Assembly (NCBI GenBank): GCA_023374045.1
Contig: CM041777.1
Span: forward strand, 465,835,827 to 465,899,826
Direction: 5' to 3'
DNA from: Limonium bicolor
Taxonomy: Eukaryota > Streptophyta > Magnoliopsida > Caryophyllales > Plumbaginaceae
DNA: 64,000 nucleotides
Shown here: positions 11,010 to 21,667 of the stretch, one piece after another
Numbering within the stretch: the stretch's first letter is position 1
How the letters are laid out: every line of letters starts with the position of its first letter
Position numbers and translations under genes: made by a program
The notes under the pieces: model-generated
Databases searched by the model: none
Seen by the model: the letters and a program-made list of their open reading frames with translations, nothing else
What the model was told of the DNA's origin: nothing

Positions 11010-11622
11010 TAGTTTCTTGTTCAGTAGCATTTTTCAGAAGTGATGGGGAGGGAAATAAGGTGTTACCGAGAGATGAGAGGAGGTGGAGAAGAGGGATTAT
11101 GAGAGGAGGAAACACGTACTTATCTACTTTATCAAAATGTCCAATCTTGTTTGTTTATTTCTTCCTGGTTCCTTGCTGTGTCAGCCGAAAGTACTTGAAG
11201 AGTGAGGGGGATTCCAGCCGATAATGTAAGGGGGAGAGAGGGTGAAATGTGATGGAAAGTAATAGGTGAGTACATGTAGTTTATTTTTTTATTTGTTGTA
11301 GGTATGTACTTGTTTATCTTCCTTATGCTATACTTTCCTAGCTCATTCATTTTTTTCCCTCTTTCCCTTGATGTGTGTATGTCCGAATATATACATGGGT
11401 GGAGGGAAATTTTGATTCTTGTACATTAATGTGACATTAATGTGACATTAATGTTATGACTTAATATGTATATAGGTGACTTATTCATGTATTAGGTGAC
11501 ACATGTATCATTTCAGTGTCCATTTTGGACTACATATTTATACAATGATATTTATATCAATTATTGCACAAGATTTAAATTAATCCATATTAATTAAGGT
11601 AATAAATATTTGGGGTATTTCA
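11010..11622 (-). mobile_element. LTR start, - strand (old LTR end piece)
   Basis: The plus-strand sequence ends in GGGGTATTTCA at 11612-11622; on the minus strand this reads TGAAATACCCC, the same LTR start as at 56177 and 62464. The last 33 bases match the end at 61781 with about four differences. A short direct repeat of ATTAATGTGACATTAATGT type lies at about 11425-11452. The LTR body probably continues left through the MITE into 6520-10026. Its other end was not found. Confidence 0.45.
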
Positions 11623-11679
11623 CGGCCTGTGTGCCAGAGCGGACAATATCACAACTGTGGGATACTGGGCTGTTACAGT

Positions 11680-11691
11680 TGGTATCAGAGC
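11680..11691 (+). promoter_or_regulatory. Primer-binding site of TRIM (initiator-Met tRNA)
   Basis: TGGTATCAGAGC, two bases after the 5' LTR fragment, is complementary to the 3' end of plant initiator-Met tRNA. Confidence 0.85.
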
Positions 11692-11753
11692 TAGACCCAG
11701 GTCAGTGTGCCGGTGTGGCCCGCGAGGGCGCTGGGCTCCCAAGGGGGGTGGAG

Positions 11754-11937
11754 TGTAATACCCTTGAGGTTTACCTCCCACATCGATTGGAGGGGAGAAC
11801 GAACCACTCCTTATATGGGTGGGGATACCTCTCCTTGTTGTGAGGCCTTTTGGAGCTTGGAAACCCCGGAAACAAAACCGTGCGGCCTGCGTGCCAGAGC
11901 GGACAATATCACAACAGTGGGATACTGGGATGTTACA
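11754..11937 (+). repeat. 3' LTR of TRIM
   Basis: A 184-bp direct repeat bounded by TG and CA. A possible TATA-like TTATATGG at about 11811-11818 could serve as the LTR promoter. The right flank begins TCTAGGGCC; the left copy is truncated, so the target duplication cannot be tested. Confidence 0.85.
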
Positions 11938-14656
11938 TCTAGGGCCGCTGTTCATTTTCTTACGTGTAATCGACCTCTTAAATTATTACTTTCCATGTTC
12001 CACTTCCTAACTCTTCACTCGACCATCACACTCTTATCTTATTTCACATTACCTGGGCCCAAATGCCCTTACACCAGCGGCGGTGCCTCCGTCCAACAAA
12101 GTTTGCGTTTGTTAGAAATCCACAACTTAAAGTTGTAGGATATATTGTTAATGGGCCCAACTTGCCCTTTACACCATCAGTAGTGCCTCAGACCAAGTAA
12201 TCACTCGATACTTGGAATTTCCTTGAGTGGACCTATTGTCAGTCCGTGATCACAATGTGCAACCAAGAGCCTCTTGGATTTCTCACCAATAACAATACCT
12301 TTTACCATAACCAACCTCTCACTTAATCTGAATGCCTAAGATTCAATCTTTGGTTATACAGTGATTAATTTCTCGAATGTATGTGGACCTTTTAGGTCTT
12401 TGATCTATACCTAGAAGTCATCTAGTGTACCTACGTATTCGAGTTCATTTCCTCTTGAGAACGGTATTCCCGTCCCTCTATACCTAAGGTCTCTTCTTAG
12501 GTTATCTTAGGATAATTTAATTTATGTTATTATCCTTCCATGAGTGAAGTTTCTCTATCATTATTCATATCTTAATCGAAGATATATAAATTTCCGTATC
12601 TGTCTCAGTTTGAATAATTATCGCGTACAAAATAATGGCACACGTATTAGACAGATAAATCATATAACACAGTTGCATATGAGCACACATATCCTCTTAT
12701 CAAACAGTTAACACATCCAAACCCGAGGAAATCCTCACGCACAATCAGATCACACAATAACATACATATCCATCTTATCAAGCATTCACACAAATATACC
12801 CGAACCCGAGGAAGCCCTCAGGGGCAATCGGACCATACAATAACATACCGTTCACCGATATACAATGCTAGTGTGACGTATCACGCTCGTCCTCTACTCA
12901 CACGCAGCTCGTAGCTTGTAACTCCTAGCTCGTATCTTTGGAACACACCACTAAGTATTAATTCACTATAACTCAACTGATTCGGTATTTCAATAACTAC
13001 TAATCCCCTCGGTATTAACCCCGTGATTAATCCCTTAGTCGGTTATTGTTGTTACTCGGGATTTCAAGTATATTCAGGATTAGTCTAAACCGTGCTCTAA
13101 TTATTGTTTGAGTGGTATGTAGTGTTAGTCTCTACCTAGGGTTCTAATCCATAGGGTATTCCTTTTATTCATAGGCTATTACCCTATATATATATACACG
13201 TATATAACTATATAGTTTATTACTATAATTTATAATTGACCTCATAGCATTATTAAACTTTAAAAAGTCTCACTTAGATTACAAGTTGGTCAACTTGACC
13301 CTCTTTGGTCAATTAAGTTGACTTTGTCAATTTGGGTTGACTTGGTCAATGTATCCAAGTCAACAAGTTTATATAATTCTTACTATAGCCTTTGAATTAT
13401 ACAATCCATTTGTTTGTTCAATTCTTTATAACATTACATTAGTTATTAAGTCTAATGTTGTATAATTAAATCTTCCACTTTATATAATATTTTATCCCTC
13501 TTTATATGACTACTACATCATATTATATAATGCGATACACTCCATATATTCATATAAGTCTATATGAATTATAACACTCATTATATAAATGATATTCCTT
13601 ATCATTTCATGTGGAACACTTGATTCTTTCATTTATGCTATTCTTCACCACTAAACATTAAGATCATACTCTTAATGTTATGTAATGTCATATATTACTC
13701 TATATTCAATTTTCCAAAATCTCTTTATACCCAACCGATTTCAATTTCCACAAACTCACCCATTAACCTCAAAACCTTAGAATTTGCAAGTTAATTGTTA
13801 AGCTAATTTATTCACGGCTGATTAAAAGTATATTATGATTTATTGTCTGATTAATATTTTAATCTCTCCTCTTCAACCAAAACTCATAACCGCTAATATA
13901 TACTCTTACTAATATATACTTAATTAATCAAAATGATATTAAGACCCTCTATTCACTCGATATTTATAATATAACACCTTTTTATTACTATTGATTTAAA
14001 ACCAAAGTTTCTTTATAGAAACCATCACATAACAACCATTTATCACCAATTAACACAAGGTAGTAAATTTTTTACCCATTTTTTTAAATGATAGTCATTT
14101 TACTTTAATCTAACATACTAGAGATACAACCCTTTTAGTCTAGCATTTGTAACTCTTTTATACTAATAAGTTATACTTGTTTGTCCATTTTACCAATTAA
14201 TACTCATTAATCTGTTAAGTTAACCGTCACGAAGACTATTAATCCAAAAGTCATTACCACTTTAAACTTCACTTATCACCATTACTCGTATACATCTTAA
14301 CAACACCACTTAATATCGTGGATACTAGCACCCTAAGCTATTAATTTAGCATTTTCTTCACAAGGTGCTGTAGAAGAAATTAAAATGAGCAATAAGGTTG
14401 GTATGCTACTGCTATGCTTATCGTTTGCTAATGGTATATGCGCCCACTAATTACCTTTTGATTAATTAATTATAATTCTGCATCACTATATATAAAATGT
14501 CATATTTACTTTTACCATCCCCAATTTCTTTATATCTTATCTCAAATCGGTACAATCTTTCTTTCCTTTTGAAATTCTAATACAAGTGGGTTAGCCATAG
14601 CCAGTAATCCCCCACCCACAATGGTAGTACCTAATATCATTGTTTCATAATGTGAG
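11938..14656. other. Degenerate LTR-like, A+T-rich sequence
   Basis: No coding region can be supported over 2.7 kb. Notable contents are an imperfect direct repeat of about 48 bases at 12050-12097 and 12150-12197 (GGGCCCAA, GCCCTT, ACACCA and GTGCCTC words in the same order), a pair of ACCCGAGGAA segments (about 12721 and 12805), and a dense cluster of TTGAC/GTCAA words at 13285-13370. The pattern resembles the R/U3 parts of the long LTRs elsewhere in the window in minus orientation. It may be the left portion of an LTR that resumes after the Copia insertions (18578 onward) and ends at 61781. Confidence 0.35.
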
Positions 14657-14719
14657 TGTTAAAGACTCAAGTACCGAACCCACTATAGACACAGGCCCAA
14701 CAACATTGTTATCCGATAC
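14657..14719 (+). repeat. 5' LTR fragment of plus-strand Copia
   Basis: The first 63 bases match the start of the LTR at 18322 with one visible difference. Similarity stops abruptly at CCGATAC, marking an internal deletion. Confidence 0.85.
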
Positions 14720-15301
14720 GTGGACTTTGAGTCTGTAAAAACTAATCTAATGTTGAGGACTGAGGCTGTATCTCTAGATGTTCTCTACAGCCAGTTACTT
14801 ACCTATGAATCCCATCTAGCCCAACAAAATGCTGACATTGTTAGCAACACCCACATCTCTGCCAATGTGTCTCAGACACAGAACTACAATAATGGCAACT
14901 CAAGAGGGAGAGGAAATCGAGGTGGTCGAGGAAATAGAGGCCGTGGCTCTTATAGGGGTGGCAAGAATAGTCAACACCTCTCTGGTAAATCAGACCCTAG
15001 GGTTCAATGCCAGGTCTGCAACAAGTATGGTCATACAACTACAGCTTGTTACCACCGCTTTGACCATGCTTACCAGGCTCAATCCTCCAACCAGTTCATT
15101 GCAAACTACACAGCTACTGATTCATCCTGGTACCCAGATAGCTGTGCCTCGAATCACTTTACATATGATCTCTCCAATCTCAGCTTGGATACTCAAACTC
15201 CTCAGTCTGATGAAGTTAGTTTTGGTAATGGTGGGGCTCTACCAATAAAGGCTCAAGGATCTGGGATCCTTCCTACTCCTAATGGTGTATTCTTTCCTTA
15301 A
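14720..15301 (+). pseudogene. gag: Copia gag C-terminus and protease (truncated)
   Basis: A 193-codon frame with no credible start, since its N-terminus is deleted. It holds the gag C-terminus: an Arg/Gly-rich stretch near residues 64-82, then a CCHC knuckle (CQVCNKYGHTTTAC, residues about 96-109). Protease follows, with WYPDSCASNHF near residue 136. The active-site loop reads Asp-Ser-Cys where the family normally has Asp-Ser-Gly, a change likely to kill the enzyme. The frame ends at 15301 because of a shift; protease and integrase resume in frame 3 from about 15285. The knuckle packages the RNA; the protease processes the polyprotein. Confidence 0.85.
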
Positions 15302-16279
15302 CCTTTTATATGTTCCAGATTTAAACAAAAATCTGGTCTCAGTAAGACAATTCAGTGCTGACCATAATGTCATGTTTGCTTTTTATCCCACCTTTTTATT
15401 GGTTAAGGATCTGGCAACAGGGAAAACCCTGCTCAAGGGAGGAACTAAGAATGGGCTGTATCACTTTGGTGTCTCTTGTTCCAAGGGTTACACCTCTCCT
15501 CAGGCTAATGTGACAGAAAGAACTACCTCAACAATCTGGCATCAACGGTTGGGTCACCCCTCTCTCAAAGTAACTAGTTATATTGTAAATAAGTTTGGTC
15601 TTCCGGTATCAGCTAAGAATTTTGTTCAATCTGGTTGTAAGGGCTGTTATATGGGCAAAATGCATGCTCTCCCTCATCATCTATCTACTTCAGTTTCCAA
15701 GAAACCTTTTGAACTTCTGTTTTTGGATGTGTGGGACCCTCTCATACTTTATCTTTCAATGGCAACAAGTACTATTTACTGGTGGTTGATGATTATAGTA
15801 AGTATGTTTGGCTTTTTCCCATGGCTGCTAAGTCGGAGGTTTGCTCTATATTTACTGCTTTTCTGCAACTTGTTTCAAATTATTTTGGAGCTAAAGTTCA
15901 GCAAGTTCAGGTTGATGGGGGAACTGAGTTCAAACCTTTACGGCCTCTCTTTACTCGGTCTAGTATTCAGCTGAGAATATCTTGCCCCTATGCTCACCCA
16001 CAGCAAGGGTCAGTTGAATCAAGGCATCGGGTCATAGTGGATAAGGGGTTATCTCTATTGGCACATGCCTCCTTGCCACTGATTTTTTGGGAACACGCTT
16101 TTCTCACCTCTGCCTTTCTCTTAAACAGAACACCCACACCCATCCTGGATCTCAAAACACCCTATGAAATGCTGTTCAATACCACCCCTACCTTTTCCAC
16201 TCTAAGGGTGTTTGGGTGTGAATGTTGGCCGAATTTAAGGCCCTACAACTCTCATAAAATGAGTTTCAGGTCACTCTAG
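15282..16279 (+). pseudogene. Copia integrase, frameshifted
   Basis: The first part (frame of 15282-about 15740) holds the end of protease (NLLYVPDLNKNLVSV) and the GAG-pre-integrase zinc module: WHQRLGHPS for the His pair and CKGC for the Cys pair. The frame then shifts near 15740, and the catalytic core continues at 15731-16279 with VVDDYSKYVW, QVDGGTEF and QQGSVESRHR carrying the three acidic residues, followed by the FGCECW segment. An in-frame TAG at 16277-16279 separates it from RT. Integrase inserts the cDNA into the chromosome. Two breaks make this copy inactive. Confidence 0.85.
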
Positions 16280-16288
16280 TGTATATTT

Positions 16289-18400
16289 TTGGGGTATGCT
16301 CCTAACTACAAGGGCTACCTCTGTCTTGATCCCTCATCATCCAAAATCTACATCTCAAGGGATGTGTTGTTTAATGAAACCTCCTTCCCACACTCCAGCC
16401 TCTCACAATCTGCACCCTCCACAGAAACTGCTACATATCAACCCTCGAGTCTCCCTTTTCATTCTCCTATTCTACAACCTCAACCCACAAATTCCTTGCC
16501 TCAAATTTCAAGCCCACAATCCACAAACAGATCATCATCCTCCTCCACAACCACCACCCCCTCTCACACTGCTCTACTTCCTACTACTCCCCAAACACCA
16601 CAAACCACAAGTTCTTCTTCTTCCTCTTCTGCATCTACACCACACACAGCCAACAACAACATTCCTGATGCACCAGTCTTACATCCCATGGTCACCAGAG
16701 CCCGTGACCATATTAGGAAACCACTCATCAGGACAGATGGCACTGTTGCCTGGCCATCTATCCATGCTACTGAGACAATACCTGATGAACCTACATTCAG
16801 ACAAGCTATAAATCACCCTGAATGGCGGGAGACTATGTTGAAAGAGTTCTATGCCCTACAGAAAACCAAAACCTGGACCCTAGTTCCTCTCCCTCCCAAC
16901 ATTAAACCTCTCGGAGTAAAATGGGTGCTCAAGACCAAAAGGAAACAAGATGGCTCCATTGAAAAGAGAAAGGCAAGGTTAGTGGCTCGTGGTTACACTC
17001 AAACTGAAGGTCTAGACTACTCAGAGACCTTCAGTCCTGTTATTAAACCACAAACAATTAGACTCATTCTCTCTATTGCTGTCACTAGAGGCTGGAAGAT
17101 AAATCAAATCGACATTGAAAATGCTTTTTTACATGGGGATCTCACAGAAAAAATATACATGGCTCAACCACCAGGTTTTATACATCCTTATCTACCAGAT
17201 CATGTGTGTTTACTTCAAAGGTCAATTTATGGTCTGAAACAGGCACCACGGGCCTGGTTTTCTAAACTGACTGACACACTTCTCAATATGGGCTTTCATC
17301 CCTCAAGGGCAGATGCTTCTCTGTTTATCTATAATTATCAGGGTGATACTCTTTTTATACTCATCTATGTGGATGATATAATTATTACGGGTTCCTCCCC
17401 TACCTTGGTTAAACAGTTTATCTCTAAGCTTTCAGCTATATTCCCAGTAAAAGATTTGGGTGACTTACACTACTTTCTAGGGGTTGAGGTTCATCGCACT
17501 CCTACTGGACTTCATCTCAGTCAAAGAAAATACATTCAGAACCTTCTGTCCAGGGCTAATATGTCAAACTCCAGGTCTGTTCAAACACCCATGAGTACCC
17601 CTAGCTCCACTCACCCAAATGACACCACACCTTTTGACAACCCCACTCTTTTTTGTAGCCTATTGGGGGCTCTCCAATATCTCTCTCTCACCAGACCAGA
17701 CCTGAGCTACTCAGTGAATCGGCTATGTCAATCTATGCATTCACCCACGGTTCAAAACTGGCAAACACTCAAACGTATTCTGCGCTATCTCAATTCTACA
17801 AGTGACCTATCGTTTCATATTTCAACAGATTCACCCTTTACCCTACAAGCCTTTTCTGATGCAGATTGGGCTAGTGATCCTACTGATCGCAAGTCCACAA
17901 CAGGATATTGTGTTTATCTTGGCAGAAATCTCATCTCTTGGCAATCGAAAAAACAACCAACAGTAGCAAGATCAACAACCGAAGCAGAATATCGTGCAAT
18001 GGCCTATGCTACTTGCGAATTAACATGGTTACAAAACCTAATTGGAGAATTAGGGTTTTACCTGTCGCATGCACCTCTTCTCTGGTGTGACAACCTGGGT
18101 GCAACATACTTGGCCTCGAATCCCGTCTTCCATGCCCGTGCTAAACACATTGGTCTTGATTATCACTTCGTGCGTGAGCGGGTGCAGAATCACTCTCTGA
18201 AGATTGCGTTTCTTGCTGGCGCAGATCAGGTCGCGGATGTGTTGACCAAACCTTTGCCGTCTTCCCGCTTCACTCTTCTTCGATCCCGTCTGGGTATTCA
18301 CCCCTTTGGATCGCGGGGAAATGTTAAAGACTCAAGTACTGAACCCACTATAGACACAGGCCCAACAACATTGTTATCCGATACTGGCCCAAAATTGTAA
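16289..18400 (+). pseudogene. Copia reverse transcriptase-RNase H, long open remnant
   Basis: About 700 codons stay open in the same frame as the integrase core, after the TAG at 16277. A Ser/Thr/Pro-rich linker (residues 25-130) leads into RT, with [24 protein letters not shown] and the catalytic YVDD at residues 360-363, then [11 protein letters not shown]. RNase H has [18 protein letters not shown] and the C-terminal [13 protein letters not shown] and ADVLTKPLP segments. The frame runs on into the 3' LTR, adding about 25 spurious residues. There is no natural start, so it would need read-through of the upstream stop. All key residues I can see are kept. Confidence 0.9.
18308..18321 (+). 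promoter_or_regulatory. Polypurine tract of plus-strand Copia
   Basis: GGATCGCGGGGAAA sits immediately before the 3' LTR start, the place where plus-strand DNA synthesis is primed. It is interrupted by two pyrimidines, so it is a weak tract. Confidence 0.6.
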
Positions 18401-18572
18401 TTAGTCCACGTATCTGTACAGTCCATATTCAGTTCCAACTTATCTATACACATCGTTTAATCTTCTTACCCTACTATAAATAGTACTGTTCACTAGGTCA
18501 TGTAATCCGCGCCAATAATAATACATGGGTATATTCATTGATGTCTGAGCCGCCTCTCTTCTAAAACTCGTA
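18322..18572 (+). repeat. 3' LTR of plus-strand Copia
   Basis: A 251-bp repeat starting TGTTAAAGAC. The right edge is placed by the target duplication GTGAG at 18573-18577 and reads CGTA instead of the usual CA, probably a point change. ACTATAAATAG at about 18473-18483 is a good LTR TATA box, with AATAATA further on. Confidence 0.8.
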
Positions 18573-18577
18573 GTGAG

Positions 18578-19289
18578 ACATCAGCAAGGTACCCACTACG
18601 ACAGAATTTCAATTTTACAGATTGATCTAGCTTTGGATTTTGGAAACAGTAGCTACATATTACTGCTAAAATGTGTATCGTTGTTTCACCAGGTGTAGCA
18701 GAAGCAACACCATCACTACTCTAAAGTCCTCTCATAAATTTATACTCCAACCTTGCTTCTTTTGTTTTTTTATTATTTTGGCAAATAGAGGAACAAAACG
18801 ATGCTATTGAAAATTTCTGTTACTTGCTCCATCGGTGCAACAAGAGAAATCAAAGTGTTATTTTGTTTTAATTTACGGCAGCCTGATTGTAGGCATTTGT
18901 AACAGCAGACACTACTGCTTATTTTCATTTGCTCACAGGTGTGATAGAAGAACAAAAACTTCAATTTCTATAATTGCCAGAGAAGAAGAAGGGCTTCAAT
19001 ATGTTACCGGTTCGGGAGTGAATTGTTTTTTGGGAATGTACTTCCTGTTTTCTAAATCCTCATTAGACACCTTGCTTCAATCTGGCGTACAAGATGCAGT
19101 AGCTTGCTATTCCAGTGATTTATCACACCAGTGGGAAACTCAAGAAGAGAATCAAAGAGAGTGCAGAGCACGTATGCCCTCTTGTTTGCTAGTAAGGGTT
19201 GCAAAATCCTCTTCAAAAGTGCAGACACAAGAAGAGAATAAAGACTACACAAAAGCAGGATGTCAAGTTTAATATCATTAGGCAGAAGA
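18578..19289. other. Sequence between the two Copia elements, no recognisable gene
   Basis: About 700 bases that directly continued into 55931-56171 and then 60543 before the - strand Copia and the solo LTR inserted. A segment at about 19145-19230 is repeated imperfectly at about 56038-56125 (shared words GAGAAT, GTGCAGA, TTTGCT and TAAGGGTTG in order). Open frames here have no domain. It may be interior or LTR of an older element. Confidence 0.35.
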
Positions 19290-19548
19290 TGAAAGAAATC
19301 AAAGGAATGAATTTCTTGATTGAAAGAAGACTCAACTCCAAAATGGAGGAGATACAGCAGCTCGTAGTTTTCATTCAGGAAAGGAAAGTTTACAGAGAGA
19401 AACTAGAGACTACTAATACAACCCTAGTCTTCTACACTCTCCAACGGAAAGAAAAGAAAAGCAGCTCACTTAACCAAAACGACTCTAAACCTAGCGTTTA
19501 ACTATAAATAAGACTGCTGACTATACAGAACCATATGATATTCTAACA
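19290..19548 (-). repeat. 3' LTR of minus-strand Copia
   Basis: A 259-bp LTR; on the minus strand it starts TGTTAGAATATC and ends TTTCTTTCA. It lacks 33 bases that the other LTR keeps at about 55844-55876. A TATA-like CTATAAATAAG (about 19502-19512) lies in both copies. Confidence 0.9.
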
Positions 19549-19567
19549 GCCCCCCTCAAACATGAGG
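19549..19567 (-). promoter_or_regulatory. Polypurine tract of minus-strand Copia
   Basis: The plus strand reads GCCCCCCTCAAACATGAGG, so the element strand has a purine tract TTTGAGGGGGGC directly before the 3' LTR. Confidence 0.8.
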
Positions 19568-19719
19568 AGGAGCAGCATCATCAGGTTTGACAATAACCAG
19601 GAACTGTACTACAGATCAATTATACTATTGCACAACACTGAGACCGCACTTCAGAGAACACTTCTGATCAACTACACACTTCCAATTTCAGACCCATCTT
19701 CTTAACTCGAATCGGGTAA

Positions 19720-20723
19720 GATTTCCCTGTCAAGGTCTTAGTCAGAACGTCAGCTACTTGCTCTTCTGACCTCAAAAATTCTACCGCAATCAAACCCTCT
19801 TCCAACTTCTGTCTAACAAAGTGCACAGCTAACTCGATGTGCTTTGTTCTCTCGTGTAGGACTGGGTTCCTTGCAATGTAAATAGCGGACTAGCTATCAG
19901 ACTTGACAGGAACTAGAATGATGCCTTCGACTCCTAACTCATGCAGTACCCGTGTCACCCAACTCAATTCGGCTGTTACACTTCTCATGGCGCGGTATTC
20001 TACCTCTGCTGATGACAGGGCTATAGTGGTCTGCTTCTTTGACTTCCATGAGAGTGGGCTACCTCCCAATTGCACAAAGAACCCACTGATTGATCTCCTT
20101 GTGTTGGGGCACCCTGCCCAATCTGAGTCACAAAAAGCAGTTAAGTTAAAGTTATCTTTACTATTAAACAACAGTCCATAATTTAAGGTGCCTCGAATGT
20201 AATTCAGTGTGTGAAGTGCTACCTTGTAATGTGTGTCAGTGGGGCAACTTAAGAATTGACTGAGAAACTGTATGGTGAAGCATAAATCAGGCCTGTAGTG
20301 TGATAAGTACCCTATCTTCCCTACTAATCTTCTATAAACAGAAGGGTCTTTTAGGATCTTTCCATCTTCCTTTCTTAATTTGAGACTTGTGTCTAAGGGA
20401 CTGACTGAAACCTTTCTTCCTGATGGATCAAATTCACTAAGCAGGTTCTCACAATATTTTTTCTACAATAGAATCACTCCATCTGTGGTGTGCAGGAACT
20501 TCATCCCCAAAAAGTAATTCAAGGTTCCTAGGTCCTTAATTTTGAATCTCTTGTCTAAATTTTCTTTCACTGATTTAATGAACTCAAGGTCATTCCCAGT
20601 TATAATGATATCATCTACGTAGACAGCTAAAAAACAAGATTTATCTGTTCTGATTTGAGTAAATAGTGAGTAATCATTGAGGGACTGATCAAACCCAATA
20701 GTTTTCAAGAACACACTTAACAT
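19720..20723 (-). pseudogene. Copia RT C-terminal half and RNase H, with stops
   Basis: The RT palm is in the frame at 20723-20463, with [13 protein letters not shown] (catalytic Asp pair) and LGTLNYFLGM, ending at an in-frame stop at 20463-20465. The same frame continues through the connection into RNase H at 20171-19890, with AFCDSDWAGCP, KKQTTIALSSAEVEYRAM and the last catalytic region. A stop at 19890-19892 interrupts RNase H just before its C-terminal helix, which is still readable to about 19730 (KHIELAVHFVRQ, ADVLTKTL). These are single-codon stops without frame loss, so decay here is by point mutation. Confidence 0.88.
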
Positions 20724-20744
20724 ATGGTGCCACTGTCGTGAGGC

Positions 20745-21575
20745 CTATTTCAGGCCGTACAGTGATTTGTTTAATTTACACAATTTTCCAGATCCCTCTT
20801 CCTTATGCCCTTGGGGAATTTCTATGTACACATTTTCTTCAAGATCCCCATGAAGGAAGGCATTATTTATGTCTAATTGGCTCACCTTCCATTTTCTTTT
20901 TATGGCAACTATAATTAAAGATTTTATCGTGGTAAACCTAACTACTAGCGAGAAGGTTTCCAAGTAATCAACTCTAAATCTTTGAGTGTACCCTTTCACA
21001 ACTAATCTGGCCTTAAACCTTTTTACACTTCCATCACCCTTAAATTTCACTTTGTAAACCCATTTACATTTCACTGGTTTAACTTCCTTTGGAGCATCAA
21101 CTAGATCCCATGTGTGGTTTTTCTCTAAGGCCATGAACTCCTCACTCATTGCCTGCTGCCATCTTATGTCCCTAATGGCTTCACTGTAATCCCTAGGTTC
21201 AGTGTTCTTGTCTAAACTAGTGTGCAAACAGTAAAAGTTATTCCTCTCATCAAATATGATTCCCACCGTTTGCAACAATTGGTCTGCTCTAATGATGCTA
21301 TCACTGTTATTAAATTCAGAAGCTACAGGAGTATTATCAGTTGCGCAAAGATCATTAGAAACAATAAAAGCGGCAGCTAAAATCCTAGCACTCAGAATCA
21401 CAGAAAACTGAACAAGGTTTGTATTAAGGATGGACTTATCTGTTTTTCTGGCTGTTGACCCAAGATCATAATCACTCAAATATCTAGGGGGTTGCCTGGT
21501 CCTTTCTGACCTCCTGGGATGATCCCCTCCTTGATAAGTTTCCAAGACTTCTTGATCAGTTTCCAGGGTATCCAC
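20745..21575 (-). pseudogene. Copia RT N-terminal half
   Basis: A 276-codon frame with an acidic/Arg linker (ERTRQPPRYLSDYDL), then RT fingers and palm: [59 protein letters not shown] with the first catalytic Asp, and KLNKSLYGLK. It stops at 20745 where the family normally has a Gln codon, consistent with a C-to-T change. The rest of RT follows in frame after the stop. The EDGxDY/ETFSPV region is diverged (YLETFSLVVRF), further evidence of decay. Confidence 0.88.
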
Positions 21576-21667
21576 TTTTGTGTCATGCCAAGTTGTGCTA
21601 TTTCCTTTTACATTTCCTGCTCTATTGAGGCAATCATTCTGGGTTGACTGACGCTTCTGTCTCTTTC

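Larger units (their letters stand above)
11623..11937 (+). mobile_element. TRIM retrotransposon, 5'-truncated
   Basis: A complete 184-bp LTR at 11754-11937 begins TGTAATACCC and ends TGTTACA. Its last 55 bases also occur at 11623-11677 with only a few differences, so this is a 5' LTR missing its first two thirds. Between them is a 76-bp interior with a primer-binding site (TGGTATCAGAGC, 11680-11691, complementary to initiator-Met tRNA) and a purine tract (AAGGGGGGTGGAG, 11741-11753) abutting the 3' LTR. LTR, primer site, almost nothing, purine tract, LTR is the terminal-repeat-in-miniature plan. It encodes no protein and would need enzymes in trans. The 5' truncation abuts the LTR end at 11622. 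Confidence 0.85.
14657..18572 (+). mobile_element. Ty1/Copia retrotransposon, decayed, plus strand
   Basis: The domain order gag, protease, integrase, RT, RNase H is that of Copia. A 3' LTR at 18322-18572 shares its first 63 bases (start TGTTAAAGAC) with 14657-14719. A 5-bp target duplication GTGAG flanks the element (14652-14656 and 18573-18577). The rest of the 5' LTR, the primer site and the gag N-terminus are gone: at 14720 the sequence jumps from LTR straight into gag. Two frame shifts and one stop break pol. The wording of RNase H and gag fits an Ale/Retrofit-like lineage, but I hold that loosely. Confidence 0.9.

Noticed and set aside
11707..12138. 143-codon open frame
   Set aside because: It crosses the TRIM interior, its LTR and unrelated flanking sequence, so it is incidental.
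16296..16811. 171-codon open frame overlapping Copia RT
   Set aside because: It is an out-of-frame shadow of the Ser/Thr/Pro-rich linker in the real pol frame.
18835..19272. Possible host gene (145-codon open frame)
   Set aside because: No domain or conserved motif, low-complexity Glu/Arg content, and it lies in repeat-derived sequence between two Copia elements.
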